From Spirochaetaceae bacterium bin103 (GTDB taxonomy: Bacteria; Spirochaetota; Spirochaetia; SZUA-6; Bin103): a stretch of DNA of 64,000 nucleotides. The notes below the pieces were generated by a model. That model did not search any database, was not told the DNA's origin, and saw only the letters and a program-made list of their open reading frames with translations. The stretch is taken from the NCBI GenBank assembly GCA_002238925.1, contig MPNH01000009.1:40010-104009 (forward strand). Direction: 5' to 3'. The position numbers and the translations under genes are program-made. Positions 1 through 8,105 of the stretch are shown in pieces. The stretch's first letter is position 1, and the number at the start of each line of letters is the position of its first letter.

Positions 1-1406
1 TTGGCGAAGGTGCCGCGGGCGAGCACCGCTTCGCGGCCGCCGTGGGCGGCTACCCGTGCCGCCTGGTCGGCCTTTGCGCGGCGGTCCACCGCCTCCGGGT
101 CGAGCAGCGCGCGCAGCCGGTCCTCGAAGCGGGCCAGCACTGCGGCGGTGGCCGGGTCCGGCGCCTCGGCCAGGTCGCGGCATTCCTCGGGGTCGGCGGC
201 CAGGTCGAACAGCTGCGGCGGGCCGCCCACGTAGTAGACGTACTTGTAGCGGGCGTCGCGCAGCATGTAGTGGGCGGACGCCGAGCCGATGGCGTGGTAC
301 TCGCTGAACACGGTGCGGTCCTGATCGGGTCCGGCGGCCAGTTGCCACAGATCGTCTCCGGGCAGGCCGGGCGCCGCCGTGCCGCCCACCGCGGACACCA
401 CGGTCGGGTAGCAATCCACCAGGCTGACCGGGGTAGCGACCGCGCGCCCCTCGGGCACATCCGGCCCGGCCACGATCAGCGGCACGCCCGCCGATTCGTC
501 GTACATGGTGAACTTGCCGGTGAGGCCGCGCGCACCGGCCGACTCGCCGTGGTCGGTGCTGTAGATGACGCGGGTGTCGCCGGTCAGCCCCAATTCGCCG
601 AGGGCGCCGAGCACGCGCCCGATCTGCTCGTCCAGGTGGCTGCAGGCGGCGTAGTAGGCGGCGTTCAGGTTGCGCAACTCCTCCTCCGTGAACGGCTCGT
701 CCTGGTGGAAGAAGTGGCGGAAGTGGGCAAGGGCGGGGTTGCGCGGCCACTGCTCGGGCTGCCACTGCGGCGGCAGCGGCACGTCGCCGGCAAGCTCCCG
801 GTAGCGGCGGTACCACGATTCCGGCCCGATGTAGGGTGGATGGGGGCACACGAAAGACAGGAACAGCACCCACGGCTTCGGCGCGCCGGCCTGCTCGCGC
901 AGCCAGGCGATGGCGTTGTCGGCGTTGCGGATGTCGTAGGTGAGGTAGGTGGAATCGCCGGGACCGGCGCCCTGCACGCCGCGGCGGGCGTTGCGGCGCG
1001 GCGGATCGTCGCGCACGCAGCTCAGCAGGTCGCCAAGCCCATCCACCACGTGCAACGGTTCGATCTCGCGGCTGAAGCCGTTGTCGTCGTCGCTGCTGCG
1101 GAAGTGCAGCTTGCCGATCGAGTCGACGCTAAAGCCCTCGCCGCGCAGGTGGTGGCCCCAGCTCGGCACACTGCCGTCGTAGGGAATGCCATTGTCCCAG
1201 AAGCCGATCTCGTGCACGTAGCGGCCGGTGGCCAGCGAGGCGCGCTCGGGTACGCAGATGGGGCAGTTGGTGTAGGCGGCGTCGAAGCGGGTGCCGCGGC
1301 GGGCGAGCGCGTCCAGATGCGGCGTGATGCCGGGGCCGCCGTAGCAGCCGAGGCCGGAACGGGTGTGTTGATCGGACAGGATGAACAGCAGGTTGGTCGG
1401 TCGCAC
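1..1406 (-). CDS. Sulfatase, C-terminus cut by window edge
   Basis: Type I sulfatase of the alkaline phosphatase superfamily, hydrolysing sulfate esters. The visible 468 residues open with the metal-binding DQH stretch near residue 14 and carry the formylglycine signature C-V-P-E-R-A-S-L-A-T-G at residues 51-61, so Cys51 would be the residue converted to formylglycine. Further on are STDHGE, typical of the second metal site, and a C-terminal LFDL-DPEE segment seen in the C-terminal sulfatase subdomain. The start is GTG at 1406, because an in-frame TAG lies four codons upstream and no other start intervenes. No signal peptide is evident. The third position of the signature is Pro and the fourth Glu, a common variant outside arylsulfatases. 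The substrate cannot be read from sequence. No functional formylglycine-generating enzyme is seen in the window. Confidence 0.88.
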   Translation of the reverse strand, partial: MRPTNLLFILSDQHTRSGLGCYGGPGITPHLDALARRGTRFDAAYTNCPICVPERASLATGRYVHEIGFWDNGIPYDGSVPSWGHHLRGEGFSVDSIGKLHFRSSDDDNGFSREIEPLHVVDGLGDLLSCVRDDPPRRNARRGVQGAGPGDSTYLTYDIRNADNAIAWLREQAGAPKPWVLFLSFVCPHPPYIGPESWYRRYRELAGDVPLPPQWQPEQWPRNPALAHFRHFFHQDEPFTEEELRNLNAAYYAACSHLDEQIGRVLGALGELGLTGDTRVIYSTDHGESAGARGLTGKFTMYDESAGVPLIVAGPDVPEGRAVATPVSLVDCYPTVVSAVGGTAAPGLPGDDLWQLAAGPDQDRTVFSEYHAIGSASAHYMLRDARYKYVYYVGGPPQLFDLAADPEECRDLAEAPDPATAAVLARFEDRLRALLDPEAVDRRAKADQAARVAAHGGREAVLARGTFA

Positions 1407-1415
1407 GCCGCCACC

Positions 1416-2960
1416 CTACCACGGACCCGCTCCCCGCTTCCCGTCACCGACCCCGGCGAGGAGGCGGGCGAGGCGCAGCACGGCGGGTTCCATGTCCTGC
1501 TCCGGCACGGCGGCGTAGCCGAGGTGCAGGCCGGGGCGGGCGCCCGGGCCCACCCAGTAGGGGGATAGCGGGCGCAGAGCGAGGCCGGCGCGGCGGCCCG
1601 ACTCGGCGATGGCGCAGTCGTCGGTGCCGCGGGGCAGCCAGGCCGCTACCTGCATGCCGGCGTCGGTGGGGGCAAGCTCGAGCGACTCCGACAGATGCTG
1701 GTCGACGAGGGCGTACAGCAGTGCTTGGCGCTGCGCGTAGCGGTTCCGCATGCGCCGCACGTGAGCGCCGTAGCGGCCCGACTCGATGAACTCGGCGAGC
1801 GCGCCCTGCACCGGCTGCGGGGCGGTCTGGCCGGTGTTGCGCACCGCGGTTGCGAACGCGCCCGCCAGGCGTTCGGGGACGACCAGGTAGCCGACGCGCA
1901 GCGCCGGCAGCATGGTCTTGGCGAAGGTGCCGACATACACCACCCGGCCGTGCGGGTCGAGGCCCTGCACCGACGCGATGGGACGGCCACGATAGCGGTA
2001 CTCGCTGTCGTAGTCATCCTCGATGACGAAGGCGCCGGCCCGGCCCGCCCAGTCGAGCAGGCGCAGGCGGCGCTCCAGCACCAGGGTGGAGCCTACCGGG
2101 TACTGGCACGACGGGGTGATGTAAGCCAGGCGGGCGCCGGGGCGGCGCGCCTCGCCGGCCTGCACGTCCATACCATCCGCATCGACGGAAATCGGCTCGA
2201 TGCGGGCACCGGCAGCGAGCAAGGCGGCACGCGCACCGGGGTAACCCGGTTCTTCGATCCACGCACGGTCGCCGGGATCGAGCAGCATGCGGGCGGCCAG
2301 GTCGAGCGCCGCCTGGGCGCCGGTTACCACGATTACCTGCGCCGGCGTGCAATTCACGCCGCGGGCGGCCGCGACGTAGGCGGCTATCGCGGCGCGCAGC
2401 GCGGGGTCGCCGGCCGCATCTCCGTAGCCGAGGCGGTCCACGGCCGGCGCACGCGCGTGGCGGGCCAGCAGACGCGCCCACGCCTGGTGCGGGAACGAGG
2501 CAAGGTCGGGCAGCCCGGTCTGGAACGCCCCGCCGGCAACCGAGCCGCGCTCGATCCCGGCAAGCGCCCGGCCGCGTTCAGACAGCGATGCACCGCCAGC
2601 TTGCGCGCCGGTTCGTGCATGGGTCCGTTCGCCGGTGGTTGCACCGCCCGGACGCCCGCTCCCGGAACTCCGCATCGACCGGCGCAGCACCGCCGCGTCC
2701 ACCTCCGCGACCCGGGTGCCGACCCCTACCCGGGACGTGACGAAGCCCTCGTCGGCAAGTTGTTCGAAGACGGCGATCACGGTGTTCCTCGCGACGCCGA
2801 GTTCGAGCGCCGCCGCCCGCGTTGCGGGCAGCCGCGTCCCCGGCTGCAGGCGCCCGGACAGGATCGCCGCGCGCAGGCTCTGGTAAACCTGCCGGTACAG
2901 CGGCACCGCGGAACCCCGGTCGGGAACGGCCTCCGGCGGCAACTGATGCACCTCTCTCAT
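1416..2960 (-). CDS. MocR/PdxR-type GntR regulator with aminotransferase domain
   Basis: A 514-residue transcription factor of the MocR subfamily. Residues about 15-85 form a GntR winged helix-turn-helix (PLYRQVYQSLRAAILSGRL, then LPATRAAALELGVARNTV). From about residue 140 onward there is a class I aminotransferase fold that binds PLP, with Lys348 in FAKTMLPALRVGY as the expected Schiff-base lysine. PdxR members sense pyridoxal phosphate and control vitamin B6 genes. The divergent neighbour is a pyridoxamine-phosphate-oxidase-like gene, which fits that role, though other MocR regulators control unrelated genes. A direct repeat of TGGACCT in the shared intergenic region is a plausible operator. 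Confidence 0.87.
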   Translation of the reverse strand: MREVHQLPPEAVPDRGSAVPLYRQVYQSLRAAILSGRLQPGTRLPATRAAALELGVARNTVIAVFEQLADEGFVTSRVGVGTRVAEVDAAVLRRSMRSSGSGRPGGATTGERTHARTGAQAGGASLSERGRALAGIERGSVAGGAFQTGLPDLASFPHQAWARLLARHARAPAVDRLGYGDAAGDPALRAAIAAYVAAARGVNCTPAQVIVVTGAQAALDLAARMLLDPGDRAWIEEPGYPGARAALLAAGARIEPISVDADGMDVQAGEARRPGARLAYITPSCQYPVGSTLVLERRLRLLDWAGRAGAFVIEDDYDSEYRYRGRPIASVQGLDPHGRVVYVGTFAKTMLPALRVGYLVVPERLAGAFATAVRNTGQTAPQPVQGALAEFIESGRYGAHVRRMRNRYAQRQALLYALVDQHLSESLELAPTDAGMQVAAWLPRGTDDCAIAESGRRAGLALRPLSPYWVGPGARPGLHLGYAAVPEQDMEPAVLRLARLLAGVGDGKRGAGPW

Positions 2961-2971
2961 ACCGGTGTGAA

Positions 2972-3001
2972 TGGACCTATAAATTCATTCATATTGGACC
3001 T
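2972..3001. promoter_or_regulatory. Candidate PdxR operator, direct repeat TGGACCT
   Basis: The divergent gap between the MocR-type regulator and the PNPOx-like gene holds two identical heptamers TGGACCT starting at 2972 and 2995, 23 bp apart, inside an AT-rich island that stands out from its GC-rich surroundings. MocR proteins commonly bind spaced direct repeats in the divergent promoter region. The assignment rests on position and repeat structure only. Confidence 0.45.
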
Positions 3002-3081
3002 TTTTCTAGTATCAAAATACGAGCACTCTGGCAAGCATCTGCCGCGCTGCACCTCGCGGCGCGGCGAATTGGAGGGTATCG

Positions 3082-3982
3082 ATGAGCACGCTGACAGACT
3101 CCGTTGCCCCGGGACTGAAGGTTGACGGGAGCTACGCCCCTACCGAACGCAGCCGGGTGCGCCGCGTGGCCAAGCGCGCGGTGTATGACCGCGACACCGT
3201 GCACGCCATCATCGACGCGGCGCTGGTGTGCCACGTCGGCTTCGTGGTCGAAGGGCGGCCGCGCGTGCTGCCCACGGCGATCGCCCGTGTCGGCGAGTGC
3301 GTGTACCTGCACGGCAATCGCAACAGCGTGATGCTGCAGACGCTCGCGACCGGCGCGCCGGCGTGCATTACTGTGACCCACCTCGACGGCCTGGTGGTGG
3401 CGCGGTCCACGTTCCATTCATCGATGAACTATCGCTGCGTGGTAATTCACGGGGTGGGCCGAACGGTGACCGGTGCGCACAAGAGCGTAGCCCTCGACGC
3501 GCTGGTGGAACGCCTCATCCCGGGCCGCACCGGCGACGTTCGCCCGCCGACGGCGAAGGAGCTGGCCGTCACGGCGGTGCTGGGGTTTCCCCTCGAGGAG
3601 GGGTCCCCCCCGCCGCGGGCCCCGGGGCGCCCCCGCCCCCCCGCCGACGGCGAAGGAGCTGGCCGTCACGGCGGTGCTGGAGTTTCCCCTCGAGGAGGTG
3701 TCCGCCAAGGTACGCACCGGGCCGCCGGCCGATGACGCCGACGACTACCTGCTGCCGTTCTGGGGCGGCGTGGTGCCGCTGCACACGGTGGCGGGCGCAC
3801 CCGAGGGCGACGAAGCCTCGTTGCGCGCCCGGATCCCGCCGCCGAGCTACCTGGTGGCGGAGCACCCGCATCGGGGCCGCGCCGGATCACGCCCCCGAAC
3901 CGGTTCGGAGCCGCGATCCGGGATACGCACCCGGTCCCGGTCGCGCGCACGGCGGCAGCCGGCGCCGCCCCGGACGCGGTAG
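3082..3982 (+). CDS. PNPOx-like flavin-binding protein, frame interrupted
   Basis: Pyridoxamine 5'-phosphate oxidase-related split-barrel protein (Pyridox_ox_2-like). Such proteins bind FMN or F420 and many are not true PNPOx. A clear ribosome site GGAGGG at 3071 precedes the ATG at 3082. The N-terminal part reads ALVCHVGFVVEGRPRVLPTA and HGNRNSVML, characteristic of the family. The frame breaks near 3600 because a 97-bp segment is duplicated; removing 97 bp joins the upstream frame to the downstream frame (FPLEEVSAKVRTGPPADDAD, then FWGGVVPLHTVAG) and gives a continuous 267-residue protein ending at 3982. The last 50 residues are Arg/Pro-rich and unusual. I treat the break as a likely assembly artefact. 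The divergent PdxR-like gene suggests a vitamin B6 link. Confidence 0.72.
3545..3738. repeat. 97-bp imperfect duplication, GC-degraded first copy
   Basis: The segment starting at 3545 recurs at 3642. The two copies agree for about 55 bp, after which the first degenerates into runs of C and G (about 3596-3640) where the second keeps normal coding sequence. The offset of 97 causes a +1 frameshift in the PNPOx-like gene. Comparable structures occur near 25.6, 50.3 and 57.3 kb. Confidence 0.75.
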
Positions 3983-3999
3983 CCCCACCGGGCGGTCCG

Positions 4000-4386
4000 T
4001 CACCGCACGATTTCGAGTTCGGTGTGACGGGCCAGCACGTCGAAGTCGTCGTCGTGATGCAGCACCGCTGCCCCGGCACCGATCGCGACGGCGGCGATCA
4101 GGCAGTCGATCAGCCGCCGCACTGTTTCGCCTTCACGGCGGCAGCGGCGGTACAGCCTTGCCGCATCGTCGTAGTGCGCGGGTTCGGTAGGCAGCACGCT
4201 CGCACGCGCCAGCAGCCCTTGAAGCGCTTCAAGGTGGCTCTCGCCTCGCGCGCCGGCGAGCACCTCCATACGGATCGCGTCGCAGACCGAGATGTCGCCG
4301 GCCAACTCGGCGTCGACCCGCGCACACACACCCGACCCGGTGTCGCGCAGGAACTCCACCCATGCCGAGGTGTCGATCAGGATCAC
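4000..4386 (-). CDS. vapC: VapC-type PIN-domain toxin
   Basis: A 128-residue PIN-domain ribonuclease. Acidic residues expected at the Mg site are visible: Asp5 in LIDTSAW, Glu in RMEVLAGA, and Asp in LIDCLIAAVA and HHDDDFD. VapC toxins cleave RNA, often initiator tRNA or rRNA loops, when their antitoxin is degraded. Translation starts at GTG 4386, overlapping the antitoxin stop by four bases (GTGA), which implies translational coupling to the upstream vapB. Confidence 0.88.
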   Translation of the reverse strand: MILIDTSAWVEFLRDTGSGVCARVDAELAGDISVCDAIRMEVLAGARGESHLEALQGLLARASVLPTEPAHYDDAARLYRRCRREGETVRRLIDCLIAAVAIGAGAAVLHHDDDFDVLARHTELEIVR

Positions 4387-4586
4387 GTTGCCCTGCTTCC
4401 GCGCATCTCCTCCAGATCACCTTCCCAGCCCGATCCGCGCAGGCGCCGAGCCGCCGTCAGGCTCAGGGGGCCAGCCGCGAGCGTGCGCAGCGCGAGATTG
4501 ACCGCCTCCCGCTTGGAAGCCAGCCGGTAGCGCCTCATGATCGCCGTGCAGGCTACGTCGTCGATATCGATATTGGTGCGTGCCAT
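4383..4586 (-). CDS. vapB: VapB-type antitoxin
   Basis: A 67-residue antitoxin of the VapB family (PF09957 type). The N-terminus MARTNIDIDD followed by SKREAVNLALRTLA is the family's ribbon-helix-helix DNA-binding pattern; the C-terminal GSGWEGDLEEMR tail would bind the toxin. The start at 4586 is set by homology and by a TATAGT box exactly six bases upstream, with no ribosome site between, so the transcript may be leaderless. It precedes vapC in the usual order and would autorepress the operon. Confidence 0.85.
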   Translation of the reverse strand: MARTNIDIDDVACTAIMRRYRLASKREAVNLALRTLAAGPLSLTAARRLRGSGWEGDLEEMRGSRAT

Positions 4587-4592
4587 ACACCA

Positions 4593-4598
4593 ACTATA
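4593..4598 (-). promoter_or_regulatory. -10 box TATAGT of vapBC, leaderless start
   Basis: On the minus strand TATAGT is followed by six bases and then the vapB ATG, placing the expected transcription start at or next to the A of ATG. No Shine-Dalgarno sequence can fit. No convincing -35 box is visible. Confidence 0.45.
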
Positions 4599-4638
4599 CA
4601 CCTTGCAGCGATACCGCGGGCGGGGGCACCATGAGAGC

Positions 4639-5208
4639 GTGGCGGAGAATCTGAACTTTCCCGGCGGGACGGTGGGGATGCGCCGCGTGGGCGACGTGTA
4701 CTTCGCGGCCAGCGCGGTGGTGGTGGGCGACGTGCGGCTGGGCGCCAAGACCAGCGTGTGGCCGTTCGCCTGCATTCGCGGCGACGTGGCCGCGATTCGG
4801 GTGGGCGCGCGCTGCTCGATCCAGGACCAGGCGATGCTGCACACGCGCAGCGGCGAGGATCTGGAGATTGGCGACGACGTGGTGATGGGCCACCAGGTGT
4901 GCGTGCACGGCCGACGCGTGGGCAACGGCTGCCTGATCGGCATTGGCGCCACCGTGCTGGACGGCGCCGTGCTCGGCGAAGGCTGCCTGGTGGCGGCCGG
5001 GGCGGTGGTGCGGCCTGGCGAGCAGGTAGCGCCCGGCATGATGGTGGCGGGGGTGCCGGCGCGGGTGATGCGCCCGGTCAGCGACGCCGAGCGCGCCTAC
5101 ATCACGCGCATTGTGGCCGCCTACCGCCGGCTGGCTCGGCAACACGCCGACGGGCAATTCGACGGCCCGCCGCTCCCCGGCGCACGCGCAGGCTCAGCCG
5201 AGGGATAA
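4639..5208 (+). CDS. Gamma-carbonic anhydrase family protein
   Basis: A 189-residue left-handed parallel beta-helix protein of the gamma carbonic anhydrase/YrdA/PaaY group. Hexapeptide repeats run through the body (VVVGDVRLGAKTSVWPF, IRVGARCSIQDQ, LEIGDDVVMG, VLDGAVLGEG). The three zinc-binding histidines are at about 68, 85 and 90, with the canonical GHxxxxHG spacing. The enzyme would hydrate CO2, though many YrdA-type members show weak or no activity. I take GTG 4639 as start because the Pro/Gly segment before the first repeat is conserved in the family; ATG 4678 is the alternative. A hydrophilic Gly/Ala tail ends the protein. Confidence 0.82.
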   Translation: MAENLNFPGGTVGMRRVGDVYFAASAVVVGDVRLGAKTSVWPFACIRGDVAAIRVGARCSIQDQAMLHTRSGEDLEIGDDVVMGHQVCVHGRRVGNGCLIGIGATVLDGAVLGEGCLVAAGAVVRPGEQVAPGMMVAGVPARVMRPVSDAERAYITRIVAAYRRLARQHADGQFDGPPLPGARAGSAEG

Positions 5209-5384
5209 CGTACTCATCCCGGGACACGGGACACGGTTCGCACCAGCGGGCAACCGCCCGGAGCGGACACTGTCGCGGTGCACCGGCGGCGCGGCGCCTG
5301 GCGGCACGGCGCGGGAACGGCCCCGGACGGCTCGGCCCGCCTGGCGGGCCGGCGTTGGCCCCCTGAACGACCGCGAGCCGCCGG

Positions 5385-7304
5385 CTACAGGTCGAACGCG
5401 GCGAGTTGCTCCAGGTTGCAGTCGTCGAGGGCGGCCTCGATGATGTCGCGCCCGAGCGGCTCCAGGTCCGACTCGCGCAAGTACGGGCGCAGGGTGGCGG
5501 CGAAGAACGCGCTCAGCTCGGCGGCGCCGGCGTCGTAGCCTGCCGTGCCCACTTCCGCCTGCGCCTCCACCTGCAGCAGCTCCTGCGGGATCAGCGCGCC
5601 CTCGATCTGCATTGAGCGCAGCGCGTAGCCGAGCAGCGGGCAGCGCGCCGGAACGAGTTGGTCGGGCCGGAATCGTGCCCCGCTGCGCCGCGCCAGGTAC
5701 TCGCGCGCCAGCCACTGCGGCATGAACCCGGTGCGCCAGGCGCCGACGTGCTGATTGGGGGTGAGCGTGAAGCGGGTGGCCGGCGTGTTGCGGATCTGGC
5801 GCAGCAGCAGGTTGGCCTGCACCACGCGCCGCCCGGTGGCGAACGGCCAGTAGGAGCCGACGCCCTCGCTCGACAGGCCGCTGCTGTTGGTGATGCTGGG
5901 GTTGGAATAACCGCGCGGCGCAACCAGGCGCCACAGCCAGGCCAGTGCCGGCGGCAGCACGTGCAGCAGGCCGGCGATGCCGTAGCTGGGGCTGTCCGCC
6001 GTGCACGGCGGCGTGCGGATGCCGAAGCTGCGCACGTCCACGGTCGCCGGATCGTCCACGATGCCGGCCACCATGCGCCGCGGCACGATAACGCGCGGAT
6101 TCGGGCACGGCACGCCCGGCTCGTCCTCGACGTGCTCCCAGATCAGGCAGGTGGCGCCCGGCGTGGCCACCATGTTCATGAACAGCAGCGGTTCGGGCGG
6201 ATGGATCGACAGGCGCTCGTAGGAGGGGTCGACGCCGTAGCCGTCGATGTGGTTGACGCGCAGGAACCAGGCATCCTCGGCGTCCATCACCGCCAGGTGG
6301 CCGCTGCCGGAACGCAGCTCCGGGTGGCACAGCGCCATGTCGTCGGTAACCGGGCGCAGCGAGCAGGTCTGGCCCATGGCCAGGAAGCGGCGTTCGCCGG
6401 TTACCGTGTTCTCGCCGAGCAGCAGGCGCCCGTCCGCCTGCCGCTGCACATGCTCGAGCATCTCGCTCTTGCCGCCGCCGCTAGCGCCCTCGTGCATGAT
6501 GGTGACGATGTTGTCGTACGGGGTGACCACCTCCACCGTCGATCCGTGCGCGGTGATCCAGCCCTCGCTCTCGCCGATGGTGAGCAGCACCCCGTACACG
6601 CCCTTCTTGGCGCTCGGGCCGGGATACAGGTTGAGGGAGTGAATCTCGTGCAGATCGGCCAGGCGGTTGTGCACCACCACCTGCCGTCCGGCGCAGTGGG
6701 TGTGGCGGAACGGCGGCGCCAGGAAGATGATGGCGCGCGGCGTGAAGCCGTCTTCGATGTCGACGCCGGGCAGCATGCCCTGCAGGTCGGCGAGTGCGGC
6801 GGCAAAAAAGGCGGCGTTCTTGGGGGCGATCAGCAGCGAGTCGTAGCCGAATTCGGGGCTGCCCGACACGAACGGCAGGGCAATCAGCTCCTGCGAGCCG
6901 AGCCAGGCCAGGATGTCGCGGCGCACCGGCGCGAACGAGGTGTCGAAGCGGTCCACGAAGCGCGGTTTCTCGGACGGGCCCTCGTCGGCCACCACCATGC
7001 AGTCGGGGTCGCGGCGGCGCATGTAGGGCTCGGTGTAGTTCACCGCCACGCCGTTGCGGCAGCGGGTGACGTTGGCCTCGACCACCCGTCCGCGGCCGGG
7101 CACATCGTATGCGACCTCGAATTGGGAGTCGCCATCCTCGCCAAGCGACAGCTTGACGAGTTGCTTGCGGCTGCGCGGCACCAGCACTTCGGGTGATGCT
7201 TCCAGGGTCGCCACCACGTCGGCGGGCAGCCGCAGCCGCCACCAGGTGGCCAGCGCGCCGGCGGCGGGTGCCTCGCGCTGCAGCGTAGTCTCGGATGTAG
7301 CCAT
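5385..7304 (-). CDS. DUF4914 family PEPCK-like P-loop protein
   Basis: A 639-residue protein I recognise as DUF4914, a family of unknown function resembling ATP-dependent phosphoenolpyruvate carboxykinase. It has an unmistakable nucleotide-binding loop, HEGASGGGKSEM, near residue 270, comparable to the kinase-1a motif of PEPCK. Charged and aromatic stretches (WITAHGSTVEVVTPYDN just before, and later SSEGVGSYWPFATGRR) could form the active site. It is predicted to be cytoplasmic, with no signal or membrane segments. The ATG at 7304 (MATSETT) is preferred over an upstream ATG at 7346 because the intervening residues look non-native. It stands alone, tail to tail with the carbonic anhydrase gene. 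The substrate is unknown. Confidence 0.75.
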   Translation of the reverse strand: MATSETTLQREAPAAGALATWWRLRLPADVVATLEASPEVLVPRSRKQLVKLSLGEDGDSQFEVAYDVPGRGRVVEANVTRCRNGVAVNYTEPYMRRRDPDCMVVADEGPSEKPRFVDRFDTSFAPVRRDILAWLGSQELIALPFVSGSPEFGYDSLLIAPKNAAFFAAALADLQGMLPGVDIEDGFTPRAIIFLAPPFRHTHCAGRQVVVHNRLADLHEIHSLNLYPGPSAKKGVYGVLLTIGESEGWITAHGSTVEVVTPYDNIVTIMHEGASGGGKSEMLEHVQRQADGRLLLGENTVTGERRFLAMGQTCSLRPVTDDMALCHPELRSGSGHLAVMDAEDAWFLRVNHIDGYGVDPSYERLSIHPPEPLLFMNMVATPGATCLIWEHVEDEPGVPCPNPRVIVPRRMVAGIVDDPATVDVRSFGIRTPPCTADSPSYGIAGLLHVLPPALAWLWRLVAPRGYSNPSITNSSGLSSEGVGSYWPFATGRRVVQANLLLRQIRNTPATRFTLTPNQHVGAWRTGFMPQWLAREYLARRSGARFRPDQLVPARCPLLGYALRSMQIEGALIPQELLQVEAQAEVGTAGYDAGAAELSAFFAATLRPYLRESDLEPLGRDIIEAALDDCNLEQLAAFDL

Positions 7305-7385
7305 GATTGGAGGCGCAAAGATAGGCAAATCACACCCCGCGAGCAACGCGCCCGGTCCTGCGCGCGCGCCCCGCGCAGCGCCGGA

Positions 7386-8105
7386 TCACCGCTCGGCCCG
7401 GTGACCCTCCGGCATCCGGCAGGCGCGCGCCGCCGCGAACCGGGACTCGCCCAGGTCCTCCAACCAGAACGGGTCGGCCGGCAGGTGCGGAAAGCGAAAC
7501 ACCGCCGACCGCTCGCCCGCGATCATCGATCCCGGCAGTTCGAAGCGTGACGGATCAAGAGAGAAGCCGGTGCCCAGGGCCTTGATCAGCGCCTCCTTCA
7601 GGGTCCAGAACCGGTAGAACAGGTTCACCTTCCCGGTTCCGGTGGCGGCCGTCAGGGCGAGCATCTCGCACGGACCGTACACGAAGCGTCCGATGCCGTC
7701 GAAGTCGCGGCCGGGAACGCGCACCTCCAGATCCACCCCGAATTCATCCCGCTCCGCGAAGCCGACCAGTCCATGCGCGCCGCTGTGGCTCACATTGAAG
7801 GATGCGCCGGCCGGTACCCCGTTCACTTTCGCGTACGGCTTGCCGTATTCCAGAGAGCCGAACGACAGGTCTCCGTTGGCACACCCCAGCCGGTCGCACA
7901 GGTTGATCCTGAGGGCGGCGCGGCAGAGCGCAAACCGGCGCCGGCCGTCCTGGACCCGGAACCCATTCCAACGTGCCTTCTCCTGGTCGTCGAGCAGTGC
8001 GAGTGCCTGCTGTTCCCGCCCGCGGTCGGGGCGCAGGTCGACGTGCAGGATAAGCGAGCCGCCGGTTTCGCACCACGGTCTCCACCAGGCGTCGGCGGCC
8101 GTCAT
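7386..8105 (-). CDS. 4'-phosphopantetheinyl transferase (Sfp/PptT superfamily)
   Basis: A 239-residue transferase that moves the phosphopantetheine arm of CoA to a carrier-protein serine. The family motifs are present in order: FNVSHSG (CoA binding), GVDLE (Mg ligands) and FWTLKEALIKALGTG (catalytic Lys/Glu helix). The start at 8105 is chosen because its ATG overlaps the stop of the upstream phosphoesterase gene (ATGA). That pairing and order match the mycobacterial pptH-pptT arrangement. No polyketide, peptide or fatty acid synthase genes lie in the window, so the carrier protein served is unknown. Confidence 0.85.
   Translation of the reverse strand: MTAADAWWRPWCETGGSLILHVDLRPDRGREQQALALLDDQEKARWNGFRVQDGRRRFALCRAALRINLCDRLGCANGDLSFGSLEYGKPYAKVNGVPAGASFNVSHSGAHGLVGFAERDEFGVDLEVRVPGRDFDGIGRFVYGPCEMLALTAATGTGKVNLFYRFWTLKEALIKALGTGFSLDPSRFELPGSMIAGERSAVFRFPHLPADPFWLEDLGESRFAAARACRMPEGHRAER

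Noticed and set aside
42..1568. Long plus-strand open frame opposite the sulfatase
   Set aside because: Composition is Val/Ala/Gly/His/Arg-rich with no family features; it is the antisense of a convincing sulfatase frame in GC-rich DNA.
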